Assembly (NCBI RefSeq): GCF_902809865.1
Contig: NZ_CADDWH010000001.1
Coordinates: 2,356,001 to 2,420,000 of the forward strand
Length of the DNA stretch: 64,000 bases
Reading direction: 5' to 3'
Origin: Halobacillus sp. Marseille-Q1614
GTDB taxonomy: Bacteria > Bacillota > Bacilli > Bacillales > Halobacillaceae
Below the pieces are notes generated by a model that made no database searches, had not been told where the DNA came from, and saw nothing but the letters and a program-made list of their open reading frames with translations. The position numbers and the translations under genes were made by a program. Below, piece after piece: positions 1-7,999 of this stretch (position 1 is its first letter; every line of letters starts with the position of its first letter).

Positions 1-2
1 TT

Positions 3-227
3 TGGCTGGGGCTCCTGACTGGATTAAATGTGAGCAGTGGAATTTTGTTATTTCTCGGCACAGGGGTGCTCGGAGCTTTCACTACCTTTTCTACCTTCAA
101 GCTCGAAAGCATTCAATTACAAAAGGATCGGCTAAGAAAGACATTAGTGATTTACACAGTTTTAAGCTATGCTGCCGGTATTGTATTTGCACTCATAGGA
201 TTATACATAGGAACCCTTCTAAAGTGA
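3..227 (+). CDS. crcB: Fluoride channel CrcB/FluC, C-terminal part
   Basis: The reading frame is open from the left edge, so the start lies outside the window. The visible ~74 residues hold the family signature GxxGAFTTFSTF followed by a last hydrophobic helix ending in a short Lys tail. CrcB/FluC proteins are dual-topology dimeric fluoride exporters of the cytoplasmic membrane, usually ~115-130 residues in four helices, so roughly the last two helices are seen. Bacilli often carry two adjacent crcB genes; a partner would lie to the left. A hairpin terminator follows. The identification rests on the TTFSTF motif and is firm. Confidence 0.88.
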   Translation, partial: WLGLLTGLNVSSGILLFLGTGVLGAFTTFSTFKLESIQLQKDRLRKTLVIYTVLSYAAGIVFALIGLYIGTLLK

Positions 228-290
228 GGCTCTATTAAATAATGCTATAGGTGGGGGAATAGGCAAGATTCCGCAGCTTGGACTTTGTGC

Positions 291-333
291 GGGAAGAGCC
301 GCTTTAGATAACGAGTGGCTGCTCTTCCCTTTT
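291..333 (+). terminator. Hairpin terminator after crcB
   Basis: GGGAAGAGC (291-299) pairs with GCTCTTCCC (321-329) around a ~21-nt loop, followed by TTTT. It lies between convergent genes and may serve both strands. Confidence 0.6.
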
Positions 334-365
334 AAGCTAAAAAACCCAGACAAGTGTCTGAGCAT

Positions 366-722
366 TCAGGCAGGTGAACCTGCTACCTTTCTATTCGTGA
401 TTAAATGAAGGTGAAGGAAGTATTCACACACTCCAATCACAGCTGAAACGATAAGGGCTCCGGCGAAGGTGACATAAGCACCAGCAAACAAATTAGACAG
501 CCCCCACACCATAAAGAGCGTCACGACAAAATCGAGAAAAACACTCGACCACAGATTTCCCCGCCTTAATAATAAGTACTCCATCCCTACTCCCACTATA
601 AGCAGAACTACGGCAAGTACGATCGGCTGCCATATTAGCCCATAATTGACGGTTTCTAAGAAATACATAGACAAAATAAGCACACTGGGTAATGCGAAAA
701 TCTTAACGAGTATACTTGTCAA
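366..722 (-). CDS. DUF2512 (YndM-like) membrane protein
   Basis: A small hydrophobic protein with about four membrane helices and a central RRGNLWSSVFLDF segment, resembling the DUF2512/YndM family of Bacillaceae, whose function is unknown. The frame stays open up to an ATG at 794 (142 aa), but that ATG has no ribosome binding site. A TTG at 720-722 is preceded by AGAAGG, and a TATAAT -10 box lies at 744-749, so transcription probably begins inside the longer frame. I therefore prefer the 118-residue form, which starts straight at the first helix as in the family. It converges with crcB and is probably monocistronic. Family assignment is from memory of the motif pattern and is moderate. Confidence 0.55.
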   Translation of the reverse strand: MTSILVKIFALPSVLILSMYFLETVNYGLIWQPIVLAVVLLIVGVGMEYLLLRRGNLWSSVFLDFVVTLFMVWGLSNLFAGAYVTFAGALIVSAVIGVCEYFLHLHLITNRKVAGSPA

Positions 723-743
723 AATAATCCCTGCCTTCTCAAA

Positions 744-780
744 ATTATAACGTCTGTTAGTTTTTGTAACAGACGCTATA
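744..780 (-). promoter_or_regulatory. Promoter with overlapping operator dyad
   Basis: On the minus strand a perfect -10 box TATAAT (744-749) is overlapped by an inverted repeat: CGTCTGTTA (751-759) and TAACAGACG (767-775) around a 7-nt loop. With one mismatch the arms extend to 14 bp (746-780). A dyad over the core promoter is typical of a repressor site. The regulator is unknown. Confidence 0.5.
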
Positions 781-846
781 ATATTCACCTTCATTTAATA
801 TTTGATTAGACCACACCGCTTTTTGGTATATGGCTCCAATTTTATC

Positions 847-866
847 GAGTCAATAGTCATTGACTC
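847..866. repeat. Perfect 8-bp inverted repeat
   Basis: GAGTCAAT-AGTC-ATTGACTC lies in the divergent region between the DUF2512 and DUF2254 genes. The arms are perfect and the spacer is 4 nt. It could be an operator; no U-tract follows, so it is not an obvious terminator. Confidence 0.4.
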
Positions 867-1022
867 CCCAGGGCATCGGTGTCCTTAATCATGCTCCCTC
901 CCTGTGCATCAACCTATACGCAACGCCGTTTCAATTGGTAAAAAGTTAGAGTTTACAATGGCAGCCTTGCGGATAAACTGAATTTATTCAATTATGATCC
1001 AACCAACACGGAGGGCTGCCTT

Positions 1023-2402
1023 GTGATAGATAAATTAATTAACTCTTTACCCGTTCATATGCGTAAATATCTTCAAATGTCCAGCCGCCAGAGAAAGTAT
1101 GAACTCCAGATGACATTATGGTCGCTGCCTCTTATTTATATTGGAGGTACTATAATCATTGTGTTAATTACATTGTTTTTGGATCTTCAGCTGAATATGT
1201 CCAATTATGTTCATCACTGGTTTAGTGCCAGCGGTCAAGCTACACAGACGTTAGTCAGTACTTTAATCGGCGGGATCCTGACATTAAGTGCGTTCACCCT
1301 TAACTCGCTGCTTATAGTATTAACCAACTTCAGCGCTCAATTTTCGCCGAGAATGATGTTTAACTTTATCTCTGATAAAACCACTCAGCACCTGCTGGGC
1401 ATTTTTCATGCAAGTTTCATCTATGTATTGTTTGTCTTTTTGTTTCTTACAAACAATGAGAACGAATACTACTCAGCGATCCCGATTATGGCTGTGATTC
1501 TTGCAGCTTTAACACTGATTACGTTTATTTTTTTCATCAATCATGCGTCGAGCTGGATGCAGGTTCATAATTTTACTTACTCGATGAAAAATACTTCAAA
1601 GCAAATTATTGAAGAAACGCTTAGATTTGAACTTGAAGAATATAGAGGATATCAGTCCGGCGATTTAAAGAGCGAGTATTTTGCTTCAAAAAAAGTGGCA
1701 TCTATTCCGAAATCAGCATACATTCAAATGATTCACTTTAAAGACATGATTGATGAAGCTCAAAAAGATGATGTCGTGATTAAACTGTATAAAAAAATCG
1801 GCGACTTCAGTTTAAAGGACAACCGATTATTCGCTATATGGGGACCGGGTGCTGAGAAGGTATCTTCGGATAAATACTTGAAAATGATTGAGTTCGGTCA
1901 TAAGAAAACCGAAATTCAGGAAATGAAGATGGGAATTTCTAAATTAAGTGAGGTTGCCGTAAAAGCCATTGGCGCTTCTGACCCGGAAACAGCACTGACG
2001 ACCATTCATCACATTGCCGATCTTTTGCTGACAATTAATGAAGATATAAGCTTCACTCCTTATTTACAGGATAGTGAGAAGCAGACAAGAATCATTATGG
2101 AAGTCGAAGATTTTGAGTATTATTTACACAAAGGGTTTGGGAAGATTCGTCACCATATGGAAAATGACTACACGATGATCACCGAACTTATTTCAGTAAT
2201 CAACATGATGGCAGAGTCGATGCCTGAGGATAAGCAGGATACTTTATGGGAATTTGCCAGCAATACCGCTGACCATATTTTAGATAACTTTATCTATGAC
2301 ATCGATCGAAGGTATCTGCTTGAGCAGCTGCATGAACTAGCCCTCCTAACCGGACACGAGAAAGATTTTTATTTAGTAGAAAAAAAGCTGATGCACCATT
2401 AA
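1023..2402 (+). CDS. DUF2254 family membrane protein
   Basis: This 459-residue protein starts with GTG behind GGAGGG. About four membrane helices fall at roughly 27-50, 75-100, 118-140 and 147-170, followed by a ~290-residue acidic cytosolic region. The stretch STLIGGILTLSAFTLNSLL, then SAQFSPRMMFNF, then a helix starting HLLGIFHASFIYVL, matches DUF2254, a predicted membrane family with no established function. The C-terminal part is helical and has no recognised domain. A GGCAGCC (960-966) / GGCTGCC (1014-1020) inverted repeat could partly hide the ribosome binding site. It is flanked by terminator-like hairpins and appears monocistronic. Confidence 0.72.
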   Translation: MIDKLINSLPVHMRKYLQMSSRQRKYELQMTLWSLPLIYIGGTIIIVLITLFLDLQLNMSNYVHHWFSASGQATQTLVSTLIGGILTLSAFTLNSLLIVLTNFSAQFSPRMMFNFISDKTTQHLLGIFHASFIYVLFVFLFLTNNENEYYSAIPIMAVILAALTLITFIFFINHASSWMQVHNFTYSMKNTSKQIIEETLRFELEEYRGYQSGDLKSEYFASKKVASIPKSAYIQMIHFKDMIDEAQKDDVVIKLYKKIGDFSLKDNRLFAIWGPGAEKVSSDKYLKMIEFGHKKTEIQEMKMGISKLSEVAVKAIGASDPETALTTIHHIADLLLTINEDISFTPYLQDSEKQTRIIMEVEDFEYYLHKGFGKIRHHMENDYTMITELISVINMMAESMPEDKQDTLWEFASNTADHILDNFIYDIDRRYLLEQLHELALLTGHEKDFYLVEKKLMHH

Positions 2403-2433
2403 AAAAGGGCGGCCGTCGAATGGCCGTCCTTTT
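2401..2433. terminator. Bidirectional hairpin terminator
   Basis: GGGCGGCC (2407-2414) pairs, with one G-T, with GGCCGTCC (2422-2429). It has A6 before and TTTT after, so it can serve the DUF2254 gene and the convergent flavin reductase gene. Confidence 0.65.
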
Positions 2434-2434
2434 C

Positions 2435-3067
2435 CTATTCCATCGTATTTCCTTTTGCCGGGATAGGATTTTCTTTAAAAATATTAGCTAGATGCATCGT
2501 ATTGCAGGCGAGCATTTCCACATGTTTCTTAGTAAAATCATTCTCCTGGCCGCCTTCATCCATATAAGAAGGCCCGGGACCTGCCTCTCCTACCCAATAG
2601 GTATCAACATTTGGAGGTATGACAAATCCAATATGAGAGAGACCATATAATAATGAAGAAGCTGCATTTTTCGCCCCATCTTCATTTCCCGTAACTACTG
2701 CTCCTCCTACTTTATTATAAAAAATAGACTGCCCCTTTTCGTTCGTCTCACTGCTGCTCCCATACAGCCTTTCGATAGCCGCCATAGCCAGACTGCTTTT
2801 TTCCCCAAGCCATATAGGTGAACAGAGGATAACTATGTCCGAATTAATTACTTTTTCGAAAATAAGCGGCCATTCATCCCCTTCTCCCATATCCTTTTCA
2901 ATTCCATAAGGGATATGATAATCGGCAAGCCTTACGATTTCACTTTCCACTCCTTCTTTCGTATAGATATCGATAACCTCTTGAGCAAGGCCTTCTGTAT
3001 TGGATGGTTCCTCAGAAGATTTTAAGGAAGCATTTAAGAACAGAGCTTTTAATTTTGCCACGTTCAT
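2435..3067 (-). CDS. NAD(P)H-dependent FMN reductase / flavodoxin-like protein
   Basis: A 210-residue flavodoxin-fold protein. Near the start LFLNASLKSSEEPSNTEG forms the FMN phosphate loop, and CSPIWLGEKSSLAMAAIERL is the second flavin loop and dimer helix seen in NADPH-dependent FMN reductases and WrbA/multimeric flavodoxins. VVTGNEDGAKNAAS is the third conserved segment. The ATG at 3065-3067 follows AAAGGAG and is preferred over an upstream in-frame ATG at 3115. It is divergent from an Old Yellow Enzyme gene. Physiological substrate is not evident; a quinone or FMN reductase is the likely role. Confidence 0.75.
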   Translation of the reverse strand: MNVAKLKALFLNASLKSSEEPSNTEGLAQEVIDIYTKEGVESEIVRLADYHIPYGIEKDMGEGDEWPLIFEKVINSDIVILCSPIWLGEKSSLAMAAIERLYGSSSETNEKGQSIFYNKVGGAVVTGNEDGAKNAASSLLYGLSHIGFVIPPNVDTYWVGEAGPGPSYMDEGGQENDFTKKHVEMLACNTMHLANIFKENPIPAKGNTME

Positions 3068-3205
3068 TTCTCCTTTCAATGATAGATATAGGGTGTATTC
3101 CCTTCTTTTTTCCACAAAAACTCTCTACTCTAACCGATCATTATCTTTAAATCTTTGTGAGACGGGTATGGATCTAAAGGATCGTTTTTTAAGGAGGAAA
3201 AAGAT

Positions 3206-4315
3206 ATGAACTATCACCATTTATTTTCTAAGACTAAACTAAATCAAAAAGAATTATCTAACCGGATGGTCGTCGCACCGATGACAAGAATCAGTGCGGA
3301 AGATGACGGCAGAGCCAATATAACGATGAAAAAATACTACGAACGTTATGCCAAAGGCGGGTTCAGCGCCGTTATTTCTGAAGGTATTTATCCTGATGAT
3401 AACTACAGTCAGGGCTACTATAATCAGCCAGGGTTAGCTAACGGCAGTCATACAGAATCGTGGAAACCTGTCGTAGAAGCGGTTAAGAACCAGGGGGCTC
3501 TCTTTATCGCTCAGATCATGCATGCCGGCGGACAAAGCCAGGGGAACAGTTATACGGATGAGACGATAGCTCCCTCTCCAGTCGCCCCTAAAGGAAACCA
3601 GCTGGAATTTTACGGAGGAAAAGGAGCTTTTTCAGAACCTAGAGAAATGTCGATAGAAGAGATTGAAAATACGAAAAAAGCTTTTAAAGAGGGCGCACTT
3701 CGGGCAATGGAAGCCGGTTTCGATGGTGTGGAAATCCACGGAGCCAACGGCTATCTTCTCGATCAATTTTTAACGGATTATTTAAATAATCGTGATGATC
3801 AATATGGCGGCACAGTCGAGAACCGCATGCGACTCATGATAGAGGTGATCGAACTTGTCAGAGAAGCTGTTGGCGAAGACTTCATCTTAGGAATTCGGAT
3901 TTCTCAAGCTAAAGTATCCGACAGCTCGCATAAGTGGGAAAAAGGTGAAAAAGAAGCCGAACAAATCTTTGCTGCCCTGGGCAACACTCCATTAGACTAC
4001 ATTCATGTGACAGATCAGGATGCCTTAGAATCTTCGTTTGGACCAGGGACAAAAACTCTTGCTCAAGCAGCCAAAGAATTCAGCCAGCTTCCTGTCATTG
4101 CGAATGGCCAATTAGGGAATCCTGAAAAAGCGGAACAGCTTTTAAAGGAAAAACACGCTGACTTAGCGGCTCTGGGTACAAGTGCACTCGCCAATCCGGA
4201 TTTTCCAAACAAAGCTAAATTCGGAATGGAAATGGAAGAGTTTGATTTTAAAAAGACATTACTCCCTAAAGCCCACATTAAGGAACACGAAGTAGAAAAA
4301 GAACTTGTTCAATAA
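3206..4315 (+). CDS. NADH:flavin oxidoreductase, Old Yellow Enzyme family (YqiG-like)
   Basis: A 369-residue TIM-barrel FMN enzyme. Conserved segments are MVVAPMTR near residue 22, IMHAGGQ near 106, GFDGVEIHGANGYLLDQFL with the catalytic-site His near 175, and YGGTVENRMR. Family members reduce activated C=C bonds using NAD(P)H. In the usual flavin-phosphate loop, where many relatives have G-R, this protein reads ALGTSALANPDFP, with Thr at the Arg position. A good AAGGAGG precedes the ATG. It is divergent from the flavodoxin-like gene (138-bp spacer), which suggests shared control of redox stress genes. Exact substrate unknown. Confidence 0.85.
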   Translation: MNYHHLFSKTKLNQKELSNRMVVAPMTRISAEDDGRANITMKKYYERYAKGGFSAVISEGIYPDDNYSQGYYNQPGLANGSHTESWKPVVEAVKNQGALFIAQIMHAGGQSQGNSYTDETIAPSPVAPKGNQLEFYGGKGAFSEPREMSIEEIENTKKAFKEGALRAMEAGFDGVEIHGANGYLLDQFLTDYLNNRDDQYGGTVENRMRLMIEVIELVREAVGEDFILGIRISQAKVSDSSHKWEKGEKEAEQIFAALGNTPLDYIHVTDQDALESSFGPGTKTLAQAAKEFSQLPVIANGQLGNPEKAEQLLKEKHADLAALGTSALANPDFPNKAKFGMEMEEFDFKKTLLPKAHIKEHEVEKELVQ

Positions 4316-4324
4316 TCTGAAGAA

Positions 4325-4364
4325 ATGAAGAAAGCCGATTCTTTTTTGAATCGGCTTTCTTCAT
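4325..4364 (+). terminator. Strong terminator after the OYE gene
   Basis: A 17-bp inverted repeat (AAGAAAGCCGATTC arm and its complement) closes on a T6 loop. Confidence 0.8.
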
Positions 4365-4406
4365 GAGTTTATAAGACTATTACCTTTAGACTATTTATAT
4401 ATTTCT

Positions 4407-4559
4407 CTACTTAAATATTGTTCGAATGATCCTTCCAGACACCTTCCCGGCAGCTCTCCTCCCAATTCGCCGGCCTATTCTTCCCTTTCTTACTGCCTCT
4501 ACATCATTCCAGATTCTTAATATTTTATAAATGGAAGATTTAACACTCACGTTCCTCAT
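4407..4559 (-). CDS. Small basic conserved-type protein, 50 aa
   Basis: An ATG at 4557-4559 is preceded by AGAAGGTGGG and opens a 50-residue frame ending at TAG (4407-4409). The product is strongly basic: an N-terminal half SSIYKILRIWNDVEAVRKG, then GRIGRRIGRRAAGKVSGRII. Short proteins with a DVEA segment followed by an Arg/Lys-Gly-rich tail occur in Bacillaceae, annotated as hypothetical; this comparison is from memory. No function is proposed. The codon pattern and ribosome binding site support it as a real gene. Confidence 0.55.
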   Translation of the reverse strand: MRNVSVKSSIYKILRIWNDVEAVRKGRIGRRIGRRAAGKVSGRIIRTIFK

Positions 4560-4574
4560 CCCACCTTCTTCTTA

Positions 4575-4775
4575 TAGGCTCTGTTAAATGAAAATAATTT
4601 TGAGGTTATCCTTTAGATACGAGGAGGTTTGCTAAACCCCTGCGCAAAAACGGACCGGTCAAGACCGTGCATAGAGGGCACCATTAACGTAGCTATTTAT
4701 TATAGTGTGTATCCATTTCTACTATTGCTCTAACTAGTCCTAATGACATAGTTAGACAGGCTCCTTTAAAAACCT
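4575..4775. repeat. Degenerate MITE-like intergenic repeat (copy 1)
   Basis: It begins GGCTCTGTTAAATG and contains a core AAAAACGGACCGGTCAAGAC followed by CGTGCA. This matches the cores at 26113, 28027 and 40540 (reverse) and the GGC-CTGTTA end seen at 40590. The right boundary is uncertain. It fills most of the gap between the small basic gene and the 5'-nucleotidase promoter; I see no gene in it. Confidence 0.5.
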
Positions 4776-4823
4776 ACATAAATTACCCTGAAAATTTAGA
4801 TAGATTGGTTGATACCTGTATTG

Positions 4824-4840
4824 TTAACATTTTGTTACAT
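4824..4840 (+). promoter_or_regulatory. Probable PhoP (Pho box) site
   Basis: TTAACA (4824-4829), then five bases, then TTACAT (4835-4840): two copies of the TT(A/C)ACA half-site with the 11-bp period of Bacillus PhoP sites. A -10-like TACTAT lies at 4853-4858. It sits upstream of a secreted 5'-nucleotidase, the kind of gene expected to respond to phosphate starvation. Confidence 0.5.
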
Positions 4841-4879
4841 TGGTAATAGTTTACTATTACTTTTTAAGGAGAGGAACCT

Positions 4880-6913
4880 ATGAAAAAGAAACAGTTATTG
4901 ACGGTATTAGCTGCACCGGTGATCGCTTTTTCCCTATTTCAGGCAGATTCAGCCAGCGCGGATACGAACTTTGATACAGTCAACATGAACAATACCGAAT
5001 TGATGATCGAACAAAAGATTATGAAGAAAAACGGCAGCATACATAACAATGCAGAGATTACGAGAAATGAAGTTAAAAAGATGCTGCAGCGGGCCGACGA
5101 AATGAAAGGTTTAAACGCTAAAGATCTCTTTTTCACAGACTCTTCTAATAAGGGTAAAGGGGCTAACCCAAAGGAGCCGATAACTAAGATTGATATGGCG
5201 AAAGTATTTACGCTTGCGATGAATGATGGGGAGATCCCGGAAGTTGATCTAGAAGTACTGAACAACTTTAACGACACAGACTCCATCCCAGAAGAAGCCA
5301 AGCCCTATGCCGCTTACGCTGTTTTAGCTGGAGCTTTCGATATTGGCTTTGAAGAAAATTTTAATCCGACAGAACCACTATCACGTGAAGAAGTCGCTAA
5401 ATCTTTTAAACCACTTGTATTTGATGTCATCGATATTCTATCAACCAATGATGTTCATGGAAACATTGAAGAAAACCCCGAATATGAACAAGGCGGAATG
5501 GCTTTAGTTGGCGGAATTGTAGAAGACTTTCGCTCTGTAAATGAAGAAGGAACCGTAGTTGTTGATGGCGGAGATACGATGCAGGGAACATTGATCTCTA
5601 ACTCGTTTGATGGGTTATCTACAATTGAAACGTTAAATGCCATTGGATATGACGCCGGTTCTATAGGAAACCACGAGTTCGACTGGGGCATTGACGTCTT
5701 GAAAGAACGTATGGAAGATGCTAATTATCCAATTTTAGGAGCTAACATTTTTGAAGAAGAAACAGGCGAGCGTCCAGACTGGGCCCAGCCTTATACGATA
5801 GTTGAAATCGGCGGATACAAAGTAGGCATCATCGGCTTTGCTACAACCGAAACACCTGAAACTACATTGTCTACTCACGTGGAAGGCTTGGAATTCCCTA
5901 CCCCAGCTCCAATAGCTGAAGAGCTGTCAGCAGAAATGAAAGCTAAAGGGGCGGACATCGTCATGGTGACCTCTCACCTTCCCGGCTGGCATGAAGAAAC
6001 AACGGACGAAATTATGGGTGAACTGGCTGATTTGGCAGCTTCCGAAAATGGAGGTCTTGATGCACTAGTAGGAGGCCATTCGCATGAACGCGTAGCCGGC
6101 CATATCAATAGTATCCCTGTTGTAGAAGCAGATAGATATACTGAAGCCATCGGACATATTCAGCTGTTCGTCGATCGTGATTCTAAAGAAATCTATCATT
6201 CAGAAGTCGACATGCTAGAAACATATTCTCACCTTGCTGGCGAAGCTGAAAACGTGCGCGAGATTGTCGATTACTATAAGGATCAAGTGGAGGAAATTAA
6301 AAGCGAAGTGGTTGCAACAACTGAAGGTCCAATCACTCGCGACCGCAAATATGGCGACCTTGGAGTCAGCCAGCTCGGTAACATGATTACCGATGCTATG
6401 CGCGAAAGAGCCGGCACTGATATTGCCTTCCAAAACAGCGGCGGTATCCGTAACAATATCAATTCTGGTGAAATCACATATGGCGAAGTATTCTCCGTCC
6501 TTCCTTTTGATAACTATAATGTGACCAGCGAAATGACCGGAGAGCAGATTAAGGACATTTTAGAAGGTCCAGCTGAAGATGATTGGAACTTTATGCAGAT
6601 TCAATTCTCTGGCATGAACGTTGTTTATGATCCATCTCAGCCTGATGGCGAACGGGTATCTTCAATTGAATTATGGGATGGTACTCCTGTTTACACGAAA
6701 GGCGAGGCAAATGACGAAACTTTCTCAGTCGTTACAAATAACTTCTTATCTACTGGTTCAGGTGACGGCTACTATACCTTTGGCGAAGTAGAATGGGAAT
6801 CCGATCCTGATTTCCAGCGTGAACTGTTTGCAGACTACTTAAGAGACATTAGAGATCGCGGCGAAACGATTAACCCAGATGAAGCATTCGACGGCCGTCT
6901 CATTCAAGAATAA
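4880..6913 (+). CDS. Secreted 5'-nucleotidase / bifunctional metallophosphatase with N-terminal SLH-like region
   Basis: A 677-residue exported enzyme that removes phosphate from nucleotides outside the cell. Residues 1-27 are a signal peptide (MKKKQ, hydrophobic core, ADSASA). Residues ~40-175 resemble degenerate SLH repeats (ITKIDMAKVFTLA, LSREEVAKSFKPL) that could bind the cell wall. The metallophosphatase domain (~185-430) has NDVHGN, GDTMQG, GNHEFDWG, TSHLPGWH and GGHSHE metal ligands. The 5'-nucleotidase C-terminal domain (~470-640) has NSGGIRNNI and the VLPFDN substrate loop. There is no LPXTG motif. The start follows AAGGAGAGGA; a Pho box lies upstream and a terminator downstream, so it is monocistronic and probably phosphate-regulated. 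Confidence 0.88.
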   Translation: MKKKQLLTVLAAPVIAFSLFQADSASADTNFDTVNMNNTELMIEQKIMKKNGSIHNNAEITRNEVKKMLQRADEMKGLNAKDLFFTDSSNKGKGANPKEPITKIDMAKVFTLAMNDGEIPEVDLEVLNNFNDTDSIPEEAKPYAAYAVLAGAFDIGFEENFNPTEPLSREEVAKSFKPLVFDVIDILSTNDVHGNIEENPEYEQGGMALVGGIVEDFRSVNEEGTVVVDGGDTMQGTLISNSFDGLSTIETLNAIGYDAGSIGNHEFDWGIDVLKERMEDANYPILGANIFEEETGERPDWAQPYTIVEIGGYKVGIIGFATTETPETTLSTHVEGLEFPTPAPIAEELSAEMKAKGADIVMVTSHLPGWHEETTDEIMGELADLAASENGGLDALVGGHSHERVAGHINSIPVVEADRYTEAIGHIQLFVDRDSKEIYHSEVDMLETYSHLAGEAENVREIVDYYKDQVEEIKSEVVATTEGPITRDRKYGDLGVSQLGNMITDAMRERAGTDIAFQNSGGIRNNINSGEITYGEVFSVLPFDNYNVTSEMTGEQIKDILEGPAEDDWNFMQIQFSGMNVVYDPSQPDGERVSSIELWDGTPVYTKGEANDETFSVVTNNFLSTGSGDGYYTFGEVEWESDPDFQRELFADYLRDIRDRGETINPDEAFDGRLIQE

Positions 6914-6920
6914 TGTTAGT

Positions 6921-6959
6921 AACCCGGCAGACTTTAAAAAAAGTCACTGCCGGGTTTTT
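6921..6959 (+). terminator. Terminator after the 5'-nucleotidase gene
   Basis: AACCCGGCAG (6921-6930) pairs with CTGCCGGGTT, followed by TTT. Confidence 0.8.
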
Positions 6960-6989
6960 AGGTGCTCGTTAGTCAAACAGACTCCCTCC

Positions 6990-7008
6990 ATTGCCCTGGG
7001 AGGGCAAT
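6990..7008. repeat. Inverted repeat ATTGCCC-N5-GGGCAAT
   Basis: Seven-bp perfect arms lie 40 bp before the start of a small membrane protein gene. With no U-tract it may be an operator rather than a terminator. Confidence 0.35.
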
Positions 7009-7048
7009 TAATGTAAGGTAATTCATAGCATAACTAAAGGAGTTTTTT

Positions 7049-7237
7049 ATGAAAAAATGGCAAGTGTACGCGTATCCTTTCTTAACAGGATTCCTAACTG
7101 TAATATTGTATTACCTTTTACAAACTGCACGGAACAGTACGTTCCAATGGCCGGTCGTGATTGGTCTTTTTATTGGAATCACTTGTGTCCAGCTATTTCT
7201 CTATCGTCGGGCGTATAAAAAACTGCAAAATTCATAA
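7049..7237 (+). CDS. Small two-helix membrane protein, 62 aa
   Basis: An ATG preceded by AAAGGAG opens a 62-residue frame with two predicted membrane helices (about residues 6-24 and 35-51) and a basic C-terminal tail YRRAYKKLQ. I do not recognise a family. The gene stands alone between two terminators. The good ribosome binding site and clean hydrophobic pattern support it as coding. Confidence 0.6.
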   Translation: MKKWQVYAYPFLTGFLTVILYYLLQTARNSTFQWPVVIGLFIGITCVQLFLYRRAYKKLQNS

Positions 7238-7244
7238 CACTGTT

Positions 7245-7275
7245 CCCCTTTTTTTACTAAAAGGGGTATTTTTTT
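7245..7275 (+). terminator. Terminator after the small membrane gene
   Basis: CCCCTTTT pairs with AAAAGGGG (7259-7266), followed by a T7 run. Confidence 0.75.
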
Positions 7276-7358
7276 ATAATAAAATGCGAACACTAGTTCG
7301 TAAGTAGGTTGTGAAATTTTAACAAAATCCCTTATTCTTAAGTAAGGAGGGTTGGAAG

Positions 7359-7856
7359 ATGACAAAGTCAGGACAAAACCTTAACCCGCTCTATTCAGTT
7401 GGGAAAAAAACCATCAGCAAAGCAAACGAAGCGGTCCCATCGTCTTCGCGCAATAATTATGTCAACGAGTCTAAGAATAAGATTGAAGCGAAGTTTGTGA
7501 CCTATTTAAACACGTCCTTATGGCGGGCGGCGAAGGATCAGCAAAAAAAGGTGTGGACATGGAAAGACCTTCATATATTGAACGCTGAACACATAGATAA
7601 CAGCTCACCTGTCCATGAAGATTCATTAACTTACGATACGCTGTTTGAAACGTTCGAGAATAAAAAGTTATATCACGCGCTAAAGCAGCTTTCCCAGAGA
7701 CAGAAATTTATTATGTACAAGCATGCCGTAGAGTTGTATACCTTCAAGGAAATTGCCGATCAGCTGGGAGTTTCTCAGCAGTCTGTATCAAAATCTTTCC
7801 AGCGTGCACGAATGAAACTTAAAAACACGCAAGGAGGCCATCCTTTATGGGATTAG
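7359..7856 (+). CDS. sigO: SigO-like (YvrI) sigma factor subunit carrying region 4
   Basis: A 165-residue protein whose last ~65 residues form a sigma-70 region 4: LSQRQKFIMYKHAVELYT, then a helix-turn-helix KEIADQLGVSQQSVSKSFQRA that would read a -35 element. It has no region 2, so it cannot open promoters alone. Bacillus subtilis SigO works with a separate region-2 protein, RsoA. The same partner is found here two genes downstream, with yvrJ between. The start follows AAGGAGG; the stop overlaps yvrJ by 10 bp, so the three are one operon. In B. subtilis the pair drives oxalate decarboxylase and its own operon under acid stress; targets here are unknown. Confidence 0.8.
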   Translation: MTKSGQNLNPLYSVGKKTISKANEAVPSSSRNNYVNESKNKIEAKFVTYLNTSLWRAAKDQQKKVWTWKDLHILNAEHIDNSSPVHEDSLTYDTLFETFENKKLYHALKQLSQRQKFIMYKHAVELYTFKEIADQLGVSQQSVSKSFQRARMKLKNTQGGHPLWD

Positions 7857-7999
7857 ACTTATGGGTTTCTGCAGTTGAAAGTTTTGGGTTTCCGATCGTT
7901 GTCGCTTCATTTATTTTATATCGATTAGACAAAAGCATTAATCGGCTGGAGGATGCTGTTACAGAATTAATCAATGAGGAGAAAGAGGATGAAAAATAA
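7847..7999 (+). CDS. yvrJ: YvrJ family small membrane protein
   Basis: A 50-residue protein starting at an ATG inside the end of sigO, behind AAGGAGG (7831-7837). It has one membrane helix with the YvrJ pattern SFGFPIVVASFILYRLD followed by an acidic helical tail (INRLEDAVTELINEE). YvrJ proteins accompany the SigO/RsoA sigma system in Bacillaceae; their function is not established. Its end overlaps rsoA by 11 bp, which implies translational coupling of all three genes. Confidence 0.75.
   Translation: MGLDLWVSAVESFGFPIVVASFILYRLDKSINRLEDAVTELINEEKEDEK

Noticed and set aside
241-333. Fluoride riboswitch for crcB
   Set aside because: It lies downstream of the gene and lacks the crcB-motif sequence; it is a terminator.
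4939-5301. 120-residue open frame on the minus strand inside the 5'-nucleotidase gene
   Set aside because: It has no ribosome site or recognisable motif and lies entirely within a clear coding gene.
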